Assembly: GCA_947453445.1 (NCBI GenBank) | Contig: CANGGP010000032.1 | Coordinates: 1-37,189 of the forward strand | Origin: Sphingobacteriaceae bacterium | Lineage (GTDB): Bacteria > Bacteroidota > Bacteroidia > B-17B0 > Aurantibacillaceae | Direction: 5' to 3' | DNA length: 37,189 bases | Shown here: piece after piece, positions 1-7,778 of the stretch | Position numbering within the stretch: the stretch's first letter is position 1 | How the letters are laid out: the number at the start of each line of letters is the position of its first letter | Notes under the pieces: model-generated | What the model saw: only the letters and a program-made list of their open reading frames with translations | Database searches by the model: none | Told to the model about the DNA's origin: nothing | Translations under genes and position numbers: made by a program

Positions 1-1487
1 AAAGTGTAATTAACTGCGCCGCCGGCCGTTAAGGTAATGCTGTTGGGCGAGCCATTGATGTTTTGGGCACAAAGGGTATTACTGCTTAAGTTTAAGCTAA
101 TGCTAGGCGCAGCAAAGGTGTTAACAGTGGTGCTGAAAACACAGTGGTTAATGGTATCACCCACTTGTAAAGAATAAATTCCGGCGCTATTAACATAAAC
201 AGTGTCTGCATTGGCGCCGCTCACAATGCTGCCACCGCTCCAGGTATGGGTATAATTATTATTGGCAGGTGTGGCATACATGGGCGTGATGCCATTGATA
301 CAAATGTTACCACCCGGGTTAATCAAACTTACAGGCGGCAAGGTGTTACTAAGCACATTGGTATTTACAATGGTTTGTGTAGGTGGCGAGCTGGGCAAAC
401 AACCACCTGCATTAATGGTACAAGTATAGTTTCCACTTACACTTGCAGTGGCAATGGCATTGGTGGCGGTGCTTGCCACAACACCCGGACCAGCCCAGGA
501 ATAAGTAACCGGACTTAACACCGTGTTAACACTCACCGTTAAAGCAGCTGTTGAACTAGCACAACTGATGCTGCCGGCCGATGCACTAACGGTAATGGAG
601 TTGGTGTTGCAAACAGGGCAGGAAGCGAAATCATTTACGGGAATAAAACCACTAATAGGTGTGAAAGTTATCGATGATCCATTGATTACACCAACATAAA
701 AACCGCCACCACCGGTGCTGCCGCTTAAAAGTAGTGAATTGCTAACAGAAGCATATGATGTGCTGGTTCTTACATATACAGAATTACCTATCATGGCTAA
801 ACCACCATTGTAATTATTTACACCCACTGAATAATTTCCGGCAATGGGATTTGTTATGGAATAAGAACAAACTGGTGTACCATTGGAATTGAATTGTGTT
901 AAAGACTGGGGAGTGCCGCCAAGTATATAAAAGTTACAATTACAATCGGCTACAATATCATAAGTGACCAAAGTGTAATTTAAAGTAGTGAGTAACGTTG
1001 CATTACCTGTTCCAGTATATTTATAAACATTTGTTGGTCCGAAGTTTGAAGTAATACTTGGGGAGACAGCAAATAAAGAAGAGCCGCAACCCGCAATACC
1101 AAACTGCCCACCGGAAAAATTGCCGGGAGAATGATTTGTAGAAGACCAGGAAGTGCCATTCCAATAATTATATTGATTAACACCACCTATACCCGGTGTG
1201 ATATAAAATGTTGGGCTCAGGCTTCCGGAATTTATATTCGGCATTAGGGCGATAGCCCTAGATTGTCCACTACTATTATTACTAAATGTTGTTACAACAC
1301 TAGGATTACTTGAAGAAATTGGCAGTGAAGGGTCAAATACATATACCTGATTGGCTGACATCGAATATGTTGGGTCCCACACACCCGTGAGGTAAATCAA
1401 ATTGCTTGGACAAATAGGATTTTGGCCTATCAATCCTTTGCAAAAAAATGCAAGCAGTATAAATGAATATTTTAATCTTTTTAGCAA
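1..1487 (-). CDS. Secreted Ig-like/PKD-like repeat surface protein, partial (3' end outside window)
   Basis: The minus strand is open from an in-frame TAG at 1508-1506 to the left edge, about 495 codons, with no stop. There is no ATG near the N-terminus. The best start is TTG at 1487, giving a signal peptide (LKRLKYSFILLAFFCKGLIG then Q-N); ATT at 1496 is an alternative. Residues of roughly 30-300 look like a beta-propeller-type surface domain rich in aromatic and glycine residues (YVFDP, YWNGTSW, VYVRTSTSYASV). From about residue 300, PKD/Ig-like modules begin, with paired cysteines and motifs such as SPVTYSWAGPG and NNYTHTWSGG. This style is typical of T9SS cargo, and a C-terminal sorting domain would be expected beyond the window; that is inference. 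An ATG at 1521 lies in a different frame, so a frameshift or sequencing error near the start is also possible. Exact function is not recognised. Confidence 0.8.
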   Translation of the reverse strand, partial: MLKRLKYSFILLAFFCKGLIGQNPICPSNLIYLTGVWDPTYSMSANQVYVFDPSLPISSSNPSVVTTFSNNSSGQSRAIALMPNINSGSLSPTFYITPGIGGVNQYNYWNGTSWSSTNHSPGNFSGGQFGIAGCGSSLFAVSPSITSNFGPTNVYKYTGTGNATLLTTLNYTLVTYDIVADCNCNFYILGGTPQSLTQFNSNGTPVCSYSITNPIAGNYSVGVNNYNGGLAMIGNSVYVRTSTSYASVSNSLLLSGSTGGGGFYVGVINGSSITFTPISGFIPVNDFASCPVCNTNSITVSASAGSISCASSTAALTVSVNTVLSPVTYSWAGPGVVASTATNAIATASVSGNYTCTINAGGCLPSSPPTQTIVNTNVLSNTLPPVSLINPGGNICINGITPMYATPANNNYTHTWSGGSIVSGANADTVYVNSAGIYSLQVGDTINHCVFSTTVNTFAAPSISLNLSSNTLCAQNINGSPNSITLTAGGAVNYT

Positions 1488-1638
1488 ATGAAAAATTAGT
1501 GAGAACTAGGGCCTTAACCAATAAAGGTAAGTAAAGATATCGTAAATTAATAGTGAAATTTTGGAGTTTAAATATGCTTTATTGGGTCACAATTCCCAAG
1601 TTGCATACGCACTGGTCCTGCCTCATGCCGTCTTGACT

Positions 1639-1710
1639 CTTGTCTCTGTTTACTGAAGTGCCATGGATGCAAGAGACCAGGATGCAAGAGACAAGGATGC
1701 AAGAGATAAG
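1639..1710. repeat. Three 15-bp tandem repeats plus an inverted partial copy
   Basis: Units at 1666-1680, 1681-1695 and 1696-1710 share GATGCAAGAGA followed by CCAG, CAAG or TAAG. An exact 9-base inverted copy (CTTGTCTCT, 1639-1647, versus AGAGACAAG, 1687-1695) lies just upstream, so the segment can fold into a hairpin with a loop of about 39 nt. No function is known to me. Confidence 0.85.
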
Positions 1711-1756
1711 ACATGCTACTGCCTACTGCCACTGCCTTCTAGTCTTGTGGCTTCGA

Positions 1757-1774
1757 TCCCGAGGTACCTCGGGA
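1757..1774. repeat. Perfect 18-bp palindrome with CCCGAGG/CCTCGGG arms
   Basis: TCCCGAGGTACCTCGGGA reads the same on both strands. It lies in the gene-free stretch and shares CCCGA...CGGG arms with palindromes at 20545-20560 and 37046-37065. It could be a dispersed palindromic repeat or a protein-binding site. Confidence 0.8.
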
Positions 1775-1840
1775 CCACCGTTTCCTATAGTCCTTTAAGT
1801 CTCTTGAGTCTCTTTCATCCTTTAAGTCCATTCTATCGGT

Positions 1841-1863
1841 TGACTTCGACAAGCTCAGTCACC
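1841..1863 (+). repeat. Dispersed 23-nt repeat, copy 1
   Basis: The 23 bases starting TGACTTCGACAAGCTCAG and ending TCACC recur at 23839-23861 with a single A/G difference. Both copies are intergenic. The core CTTCGACAAGCTCAG resembles a short repeat I recall from many bacterial genomes, but that was not checked here. Confidence 0.85.
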
Positions 1864-1996
1864 GGTCAATTAAGACTCTACCGTCCCTTCAGTCCTGCCA
1901 CTGCCCATTGCCTCCTGCCGTCTTGCCTCCTGCATCATACAACTCTTCCCTCCATAACATTGACCAAGGTCATTCCTACATGCCCGCTAATTTATT

Positions 1997-2026
1997 TTTG
2001 CCATTCCACACAATCAATTATATTTG
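1997..2026 (+). promoter_or_regulatory. Bacteroidota-type promoter for the E1 gene
   Basis: A TTTG element at 1997-2000 and a perfect TAnnTTTG box (TATATTTG, 2019-2026) are 18 nt apart. This matches the known Bacteroidota -33/-7 architecture. The box lies 17 nt before the ATG at 2044, implying a very short leader. Confidence 0.65.
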
Positions 2027-2043
2027 TGTATTAAGCAATTATC

Positions 2044-4449
2044 ATGGCAAAAGCGGAAAGAGAAATCAAGTCAAGTAACTTGTCTTTCGAAGAATTTAAA
2101 GTATTGGTGCTAAGCGATTACAAGTTGGTGAACGAAAGCAGGCAAGCAAGTTTATTGGGTAGAAAGGAAGTGCTCACCGGTAAGGCCAAGTTTGGCATTT
2201 TTGGCGACGGCAAAGAATTGGCGCAAGCGGCCTTGAGCAAGGTGTTTAAAAACGGGGACTTTAGAAGTGGTTATTACCGCGACCAAACTTTTATGTTTGC
2301 CATTGGTGCTTTAACGCCACAACAATGGTTTGCCGGTTTGTACGGTCATACCGATTTAACGGCAGAGCCCATGAGCGCCGGCCGTCAGATGGGCGGGCAT
2401 TTTGCCACCCACAGTTTAAACGACGATGGTAGCTTTAAAAATTTAATTGATCAAAAAAATTCAAGCAGCGATATTTCACCAACAGCCGGGCAAATGCCGC
2501 GTTTGTTGGGCTTGGCTTATGCCTCGCACTTTTACCGCATTAACCAAGATTTACAAAAAGAACCTTTTACAAAGTTTAGCAACAAAGGCAATGAAATTGC
2601 TTTTGGTACCATTGGCGATGCCTCCACATCTGAAGGTCCTTTTTGGGAAACCATCAATGCCGCCGGGGTATTGCAAGTGCCTATGCTGATGAGCGTTTGG
2701 GATGATGGTCATGGTATTTCGGTGCCAAAAAAATACCAAACCACCAAAGAAAGTATTTCGGAAGTATTAAAAGGATTTCAGCGCGACAACGAAGGCAAGG
2801 GTTACGAAATATTTAAAACCAAGGGTTGGGATTATGCCCATCTTTGCGAAACATACGAAAAAGCGGCAGAGATTTGCCGTACACAACATGTGCCCGTATT
2901 GGTGCATGTGGAAGAAGTAACACAGCCCCAAGGGCACAGTACCAGCGGTTCGCACGAGCGTTACAAAAGTAAAGAACGTTTAGATTGGGAAGCAGAATAC
3001 GATTGTGTGCGCCAATTTAAATTGTGGATCATTAAAAATGCTTTGGCAACGGAAGAAGAATTAACGGCCATTGAAAATGAAGCCAAAGAAACCATCCGTC
3101 TGGCTAAAAATGCTTCTTGGAGCGAATATTTATCACCCATTAAACAAGAAGTGGAAGAGGTGTGTGCGCTTTTTAACGCCATTGGCAGCGAAGAAGCACA
3201 CGCCAATGCCGCTAAATTACAAAGCATTAAAGAACCCATTCGCCGCGAGATTCACACCGCGGTAAAACAAGTATTGCGCAACACCGAGCATGGCAATGCG
3301 CACAAACAAGCCTTAATGAATTGGCTCGAAGTGTCGAAGCAACAAAACGCTAACCGTTATGGTTCGCATGTGTATTCACAATCGACTATGCAAGTGGCGA
3401 ATATTCTACCAAATGCGGTGCAATACAGCGATGAAAAACTGGTGGATGGCCGTGAAATTTTACGTGATAATTTCGATGCCATCTTGGCAAAATACCCCGA
3501 AGTGATGATTTTTGGGGAAGATTCAGGCAAAATAGGCGGGGTGAACCAAGGCTTAGAAGGCTTACAAGCCAAGTACGGCGAACACCGCGTGTTTGATACA
3601 GGTATTCGCGAAGCCACCATTATGGGACAAGCCATTGGTTTGGCCATGCGTGGCCTAAGACCCATTGCCGAAATTCAGTACCTCGATTATTTATTGTACG
3701 CTTTGCAAATTATGAGTGATGATTTGGCCACCTTGCAATGGCGCAGCAAAGGCCGCCAAAAGGCACCGGTGCTCATTAGAACCAGGGGTCACCGTTTAGA
3801 AGGTGTGTGGCACAGCGGTTCGCCTATGGGCATGATTGTGCACGCTTGTCGCGGTATCAATGTGTGTGTGCCACGTAACATGACCGTGGCTTCTGCCCTT
3901 TACAATGCCCTTTTGCAAGCCGATGAACCTGCTTTAATTATTGAGCCTTTAAATGCCTATCGTTTAAAAGAAAAACAACCTGCCAATTTTGGTGAATACA
4001 AAATTCAATTGGGTCACCCCGAAATTTTACAAAGCGGCAGCGATATTACTTTGGTAACCTATGGCAGCAGTGTGCGTGTGGCGCAGGAAGCCATTAAGTT
4101 TTTGGAACAAAAAAACATTTCGGTTGAATTGATCGATTTGCAAACCTTGATTCCTTTTGATGTTGAAAAAACCATTGTTGAATCTGTTAAAAAAACCAAC
4201 CGTTTGGTGGTGTTGGATGAAGATGTGCCGGGAGGCGCCAGTGCCTATATTCTTCAAAAAATAATGGAAGAGCAAAAAGCATATCAGTATTTGGATGCCG
4301 CACCAAGCACCATCAGCGCCAAAGAACACCGTCCGGCTTACGGCAGCGATGGTGATTATTTCAGTAAACCAAACAGCGATGATGTGTTTGAATGCCTCTA
4401 CAATCTCATGCACGAAACCAATCCCCAACAATTTCCTAGATTGTATTAA
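2044..4449 (+). CDS. 2-oxoacid dehydrogenase E1 component, fused alpha and beta subunits
   Basis: This 801-residue thiamine-diphosphate enzyme should catalyse the decarboxylating first step of a 2-oxoacid dehydrogenase complex (branched-chain 2-oxoacid or pyruvate; substrate not decidable here). The N-terminal half is E1-alpha-like. Its cofactor motif begins at GDASTSEGPF (residues 191-200) and closes with WDDGHGIS (about 219-226), where the classical family has an Asn pair. From about residue 465 the E1-beta half follows, with IFGEDSGKIGG, the pyrimidine-binding domain around DTGIREATIMGQAIG, and a transketolase C-terminal domain ending near VLDEDVPGGASAYI. In many bacteria alpha and beta are separate genes; the fusion is common in Bacteroidota. 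No E2 or E3 gene lies nearby. It is likely a single-gene transcript from the promoter at 1997-2026. Confidence 0.92.
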   Translation: MAKAEREIKSSNLSFEEFKVLVLSDYKLVNESRQASLLGRKEVLTGKAKFGIFGDGKELAQAALSKVFKNGDFRSGYYRDQTFMFAIGALTPQQWFAGLYGHTDLTAEPMSAGRQMGGHFATHSLNDDGSFKNLIDQKNSSSDISPTAGQMPRLLGLAYASHFYRINQDLQKEPFTKFSNKGNEIAFGTIGDASTSEGPFWETINAAGVLQVPMLMSVWDDGHGISVPKKYQTTKESISEVLKGFQRDNEGKGYEIFKTKGWDYAHLCETYEKAAEICRTQHVPVLVHVEEVTQPQGHSTSGSHERYKSKERLDWEAEYDCVRQFKLWIIKNALATEEELTAIENEAKETIRLAKNASWSEYLSPIKQEVEEVCALFNAIGSEEAHANAAKLQSIKEPIRREIHTAVKQVLRNTEHGNAHKQALMNWLEVSKQQNANRYGSHVYSQSTMQVANILPNAVQYSDEKLVDGREILRDNFDAILAKYPEVMIFGEDSGKIGGVNQGLEGLQAKYGEHRVFDTGIREATIMGQAIGLAMRGLRPIAEIQYLDYLLYALQIMSDDLATLQWRSKGRQKAPVLIRTRGHRLEGVWHSGSPMGMIVHACRGINVCVPRNMTVASALYNALLQADEPALIIEPLNAYRLKEKQPANFGEYKIQLGHPEILQSGSDITLVTYGSSVRVAQEAIKFLEQKNISVELIDLQTLIPFDVEKTIVESVKKTNRLVVLDEDVPGGASAYILQKIMEEQKAYQYLDAAPSTISAKEHRPAYGSDGDYFSKPNSDDVFECLYNLMHETNPQQFPRLY

Positions 4450-4485
4450 ATAATGTATTTTCGCATCATTAAGAAAAAGCTATTC

Positions 4486-5058
4486 ATGGCCTTAAAAATA
4501 AAACAAGCATATTTACTTTTTTGTTTTTTGTTGTTTAGTACTTTATCAATTGCCCAAACCGGTAATCTTGATGAAGAGTTTAAATCAAAAAACAATGAGG
4601 TGAAATTAACCGAGGTGGTGCCAATGGATTCAATTATGGGTTCAGAGCTGTCGAAGCGGGCTGCCATATACATGAAGCATGAAACCGCCAAATACAAAAA
4701 AGTAGCCGGTGGTGCCACGAATGGTAAATACGATTGCACGGTGTCGTTTTTAATCAAGTCGAAAGAATTAAATCCACGCATCGATATCACCGGAAAAATA
4801 ACCATGAAAGTGGTGATTGAATGCAAAGACAATAAATTCAGATACATTGTTTCAGAAATTACCCATATCAGTAAAACAGGCTCAACCAATGGTGGCCGCA
4901 TCGACAATATTGTGCCTGATTGCGGCAGTGCCAGCATGGATGATGTAACCTGGAAAAAAGTAAAGGGTGAAGCCATGCGCGATGCCGCCATGGTGGTGAG
5001 TGACATTAAAGAGGTGATGCAAAAAAACTCAGCTGACGCGGCTGCAGAAAATTGGTAA
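4486..5058 (+). CDS. Exported protein of unknown function
   Basis: I do not recognise a family. ATG at 4486 gives a clean signal peptide (ALKIKQAYLLFCFLLFSTLSIAQ), so I prefer it to the in-frame ATG at 4453, which adds eleven residues (YFRIIKKKLF) before the hydrophobic stretch. A TATTTTCG box at 4456-4463, one mismatch from TAnnTTTG, lies between the two starts and also favours the downstream one. The mature part (about 170 residues) contains a region (KYKKVAGGATNGKYDCTVSF, then IDITGKITMKVVIECKDNKF) that reads like a small beta-rich domain of the DUF4468/bactofilin-neighbour type in Bacteroidota. That comparison is only a resemblance. The gene ends exactly where rarA ends on the other strand (stop codons abut at 5058/5059). 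Confidence 0.75.
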   Translation: MALKIKQAYLLFCFLLFSTLSIAQTGNLDEEFKSKNNEVKLTEVVPMDSIMGSELSKRAAIYMKHETAKYKKVAGGATNGKYDCTVSFLIKSKELNPRIDITGKITMKVVIECKDNKFRYIVSEITHISKTGSTNGGRIDNIVPDCGSASMDDVTWKKVKGEAMRDAAMVVSDIKEVMQKNSADAAAENW

Positions 5059-6330
5059 TTAATACCCGTATTTTTCTTTCCACAATTTTTTAAGGTATTG
5101 CCTTTGTTCAAATTCTTTTGAATTGTTACCGGGCTCATAAAATGTTTTACCGCTCAATGAATCAGGCATAAATTCTTGTTCCGCAAAATTGTTTTCGTAA
5201 GCATGGGCGTATTTGTAATCCGCTCCGTAATTGAGTTTTTTCATCAGAGCTGTTGGGGCATTGCGTAATTGTAAAGGCACCGACAAATCACCCGAACGAT
5301 CTACCTCGGCCAAAGCCGCATCAATGGCCATGTAAGCGGCATTGCTTTTGGCACTGCAAGCCAAATAGGTTACACATTGCGATAATATTATGCGGCTTTC
5401 GGGCATGCCAATAATGTTCACTGAATTAAAACAAGCATTGGCTAATAATGAAGCATTGGGATTTGCATTGCCAATGTCTTCACTCGCCAATATTAAAAGC
5501 CTGCGTGCAATAAATGATGGATCTTCACCGGCCTTGATCATCCTAGCCAAATAATACAAAGCGGCATTTGGGTCCGAACCGCGAATGGATTTAATAAATG
5601 CTGAAATAATATCGTAATGCTGCTCACCGTTTTTATCATACACCGCCAGGTTTTGTTGAATCGTTTTTTGCACCAATTCATTGGTAATGATAATGTTTTC
5701 ATCTGGCGTGCTGTTAACGGTAATTTCGAGGGCGTTTAAAAGTTTACGCGCATCACCGCCGCTGATTCGGATAAGGGCATCGTATTCTTGAACTTGAATG
5801 TTTTTTAGTTTTAAAAATTCATCTTCAGCAATGGCACGATTAATTAAATCAATGAGTTCTTTTTCTTCCAATGATTTTAAAACATAAACCTGGCAGCGTG
5901 ATAACAATGCTGAAATGACTTCAAAGGAAGGATTTTCGGTGGTGGCACCAATGAGGGTGATGGTGCCTTTTTCAACGGCGCCTAACAATGAATCCTGCTG
6001 CGATTTGCTGAAGCGATGAATTTCATCAATAAACAACACCGGTTTGCTTTGGTTAAAGAGATTGTTGTCGGAGGCTTTTTCAATCACCTCACGCACATCT
6101 TTTACCCCACTGTTAATGGCACTTAAACTGTAAAAGGGTCGTTTTAATTGGGTGGCAATAATTAAAGCCAAAGATGTTTTACCCACACCGGGTGGTCCCC
6201 AAAAAATAATGGAAGGCAATAAATTTTGTTGAATGGCTTGGCGCAGGGCACTTCCTTGGCCAATGATGTGCTGTTGGCCTAAATAATCATCCAGTGTTTT
6301 GGGCCTGATACGTTCGGCAAGGGGTTCCAT
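5059..6330 (-). CDS. rarA: Replication-associated recombination protein A (RarA/MgsA), AAA+ ATPase
   Basis: RarA is a clamp-loader-like AAA+ ATPase that acts at stalled replication forks and single-strand/double-strand junctions. The 423-residue length is normal for the family. Walker A is GPPGVGKT (about residues 45-52), Walker B is LFIDEIHRF (about 99-107), sensor 1 is in TLIGATTENPSFEV, and the arginine-finger region is SALLSRC. The family N-terminus MEPLAERIRPKTLDDYLGQ is present, and the C-terminal oligomerisation part contains the usual GSDPNAALYYLARM. The ATG at 6330 is the natural start. It is transcribed alone, divergent from the exported protein at 6409 and convergent with the one at 4486. 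Confidence 0.96.
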   Translation of the reverse strand: MEPLAERIRPKTLDDYLGQQHIIGQGSALRQAIQQNLLPSIIFWGPPGVGKTSLALIIATQLKRPFYSLSAINSGVKDVREVIEKASDNNLFNQSKPVLFIDEIHRFSKSQQDSLLGAVEKGTITLIGATTENPSFEVISALLSRCQVYVLKSLEEKELIDLINRAIAEDEFLKLKNIQVQEYDALIRISGGDARKLLNALEITVNSTPDENIIITNELVQKTIQQNLAVYDKNGEQHYDIISAFIKSIRGSDPNAALYYLARMIKAGEDPSFIARRLLILASEDIGNANPNASLLANACFNSVNIIGMPESRIILSQCVTYLACSAKSNAAYMAIDAALAEVDRSGDLSVPLQLRNAPTALMKKLNYGADYKYAHAYENNFAEQEFMPDSLSGKTFYEPGNNSKEFEQRQYLKKLWKEKYGY

Positions 6331-6408
6331 TCGCTAACAAATTTTAGCATGAAGTAAACAATTTATTCCTACTTTTATGCGTTGTTTTTATCAATACTTT
6401 TAAAATAA

Positions 6409-6960
6409 ATGAATCTGAAAAATAAATATTTTACAAAAGCATTGTTTGGGATTTGCCTATTGGTGGTGGTTTTTGCCTTTAAAGCAGAAAAAGATTTTTT
6501 ACACAAACGCAAATTCAACATTAGTTTAGATGAGGTAAAAGACGGCGTGGCCAGTAAAAAAACCATTCCCGATGTTTTAACTTTTAAAGATGGTAAAGTG
6601 TTCAGTGATTACATCAATAAAAAATATGGTTATGATTGGATACGTTACCGCATCAACAAAGATTCGGTGTTTATTGATTCAACCGATACAGAAGTGCGAA
6701 TGCTTGAAGTAGAAGGAAGTGCAACTGATTTAACCAACCAAACGGTGATGATTAATTTTGTGTTGCAAGAATGGGATATTGATGGTACCATTAAAGTGAC
6801 AAAAAACGACAAGATCAAACGTTATTTCGATTTTGTTGGTCGTGAAAAAGGAGGTAAACCTAAAAAACCCAAATCAGATAAACAACGCTTGATTGAAATT
6901 AAGAAGGATGGTGCTTCAACCAAAACAGAAACATTAACACCGCCACCACCAAATAAATAA
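6409..6960 (+). CDS. Small exported protein of unknown function
   Basis: This 183-residue protein starts with a charged segment and a hydrophobic stretch (FGICLLVVVFAFKAE), indicating a signal peptide or N-terminal anchor. The rest is lysine-rich: a region around YDWIRYRINKDSVFIDSTDT that may be a beta domain, then a basic, Pro-ending tail (KPKKPKSDKQR ... TPPPPNK). I recognise no family. The stop is 4 nt before the msrA start, so the two genes are probably co-transcribed. The divergent rarA start is about 80 nt away, and the shared spacer holds TACTTTTA sequences that differ from TAnnTTTG at one position. Confidence 0.65.
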   Translation: MNLKNKYFTKALFGICLLVVVFAFKAEKDFLHKRKFNISLDEVKDGVASKKTIPDVLTFKDGKVFSDYINKKYGYDWIRYRINKDSVFIDSTDTEVRMLEVEGSATDLTNQTVMINFVLQEWDIDGTIKVTKNDKIKRYFDFVGREKGGKPKKPKSDKQRLIEIKKDGASTKTETLTPPPPNK

Positions 6961-6964
6961 GGGA

Positions 6965-7648
6965 ATGATGAAACTTGAAAAAAATATGAATTTGGCTGCA
7001 ACATTTATTGCAGCCATTTTGTTTATTACAGCATGTGGACAAAATAAACCAACATCAACAAAAGAAAATATGACACAAAGTTCTCAATCAGATCAATCAA
7101 AACAATCGGTCGGAAACATTGATACTGCTACTTTTGGAGCAGGCTGTTTTTGGTGTGTGGAAGCAGTATTTCAGCGCTTAAATGGTGTGTTAAGTGTGAA
7201 GAGCGGATACAGCGGAGGCAATGTAAAAAATCCTTCGTACAAAGAAGTTTGCAATGGCAGCACCGGACATGCTGAAGTGTGTCAAATTATTTTTGATAAA
7301 AATAAAATTCATTACGACGAATTACTTGAAGTGTTTTGGAAAACGCATGATCCTACTACGATGAACAGTCAGGGTAACGATTTCGGCACCCAATACCGTT
7401 CGGTGATCTTTTACCATCACCTTGATCAAAAACAATTGGCTGAGAAATATAAATCAGAATTAAATGCGGCCAAGGTGTATGATAATCCCATCGTCACCGA
7501 AATTGCACCACTTACGAATTATTATCCTGCAGAAGATTACCACCAAAATTATTTTAATCAAAATGGCAGTGAAGGTTATTGCAAATTTGTGATTCAACCA
7601 AAAGTTGAAAAATTTGAGAAGGTGTTTAAGCAAAAGTTGAAGCACTAA
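6965..7648 (+). CDS. msrA: Peptide methionine-S-sulfoxide reductase MsrA, lipoprotein form
   Basis: MsrA reduces methionine-S-sulfoxide in oxidised proteins. The catalytic motif GAGCFWCVEAVF is at residues 58-69 (nucleophile Cys61), followed by the family motifs GYSGG, YxxVCxGxTGHAEV and GTQYRSVIF. A further cysteine near the C-terminus (GYCKFVIQPK, about Cys206) is suited to be the resolving residue. An N-terminal lipobox (FITAC, Cys24) places the enzyme in the periplasm or on a membrane rather than in the cytosol. The start codon is one of two adjacent ATGs (6965 or 6968); an ATG at 6986 would remove the basic residues of the signal. The enzyme likely shares a transcript with the gene at 6409. 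Confidence 0.95.
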   Translation: MMKLEKNMNLAATFIAAILFITACGQNKPTSTKENMTQSSQSDQSKQSVGNIDTATFGAGCFWCVEAVFQRLNGVLSVKSGYSGGNVKNPSYKEVCNGSTGHAEVCQIIFDKNKIHYDELLEVFWKTHDPTTMNSQGNDFGTQYRSVIFYHHLDQKQLAEKYKSELNAAKVYDNPIVTEIAPLTNYYPAEDYHQNYFNQNGSEGYCKFVIQPKVEKFEKVFKQKLKH

Positions 7649-7715
7649 TTTAGGATTCATCTGCTGAATTTTTCCGTTAAAAGGAAATAGTGATCATTTT
7701 CGGGATTTTTTGTCC

Positions 7716-7739
7716 ACATTCATTTTTTTGAATGTTTTG
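7716..7739 (+). terminator. Possible stem-loop terminator downstream of msrA
   Basis: A 7-bp perfect stem (ACATTCA, 7716-7722; TGAATGT, 7729-7735) with a six-T loop is followed by TTTG. The stem is AT-rich and the T tail short, so this may be a weak terminator or simply part of the promoter region of the next gene. Confidence 0.35.
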
Positions 7740-7745
7740 TTGATA

Positions 7746-7753
7746 TAATTTTG
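7746..7753 (+). promoter_or_regulatory. Candidate -7 box for the large surface protein gene
   Basis: TAATTTTG fits TAnnTTTG exactly and ends 25 nt before the ATG at 7779. A TTTG at 7727-7730 could be the upstream element, but the 15-nt spacing is short and it sits in the hairpin. Confidence 0.45.
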
Positions 7754-7778
7754 GCCTTAAACCTCAAAGCCCAATCTT

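Larger units (their letters stand above)
1508..2018. other. Non-coding, repeat-rich intergenic stretch between divergent genes
   Basis: About 500 bases lie between the left-edge gene and the E1 gene without a convincing protein. The sequence is pyrimidine-rich on the plus strand and built of recurring short words (CTTGTCTCT, CTACTGCC, CCTTTAAGTC, TGCCGTCTTG), a 15-base tandem repeat, an 18-base palindrome and a dispersed 23-base repeat, each listed separately. A 123-codon open frame here (1663-2034) encodes only low-complexity translation of the repeats and has no family signature. Confidence 0.7.

Noticed and set aside
246-518. 90-codon plus-strand open frame near the left edge
   Set aside because: Antisense to the clearly coding minus-strand repeat protein; no start signal or family match.
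1663-2034. 123-codon plus-strand open frame between the left-edge gene and E1
   Set aside because: Its first residues merely translate the 15-bp tandem repeat (MDARDQDARDKDARDK) and the rest is low-complexity Ser/Pro/Leu with no family pattern; the E1 promoter lies inside it.
4446-5138. 230-codon minus-strand open frame
   Set aside because: It is antisense to the exported-protein gene at 4486 and overlaps the 3' end of rarA; composition is that of a shadow frame.
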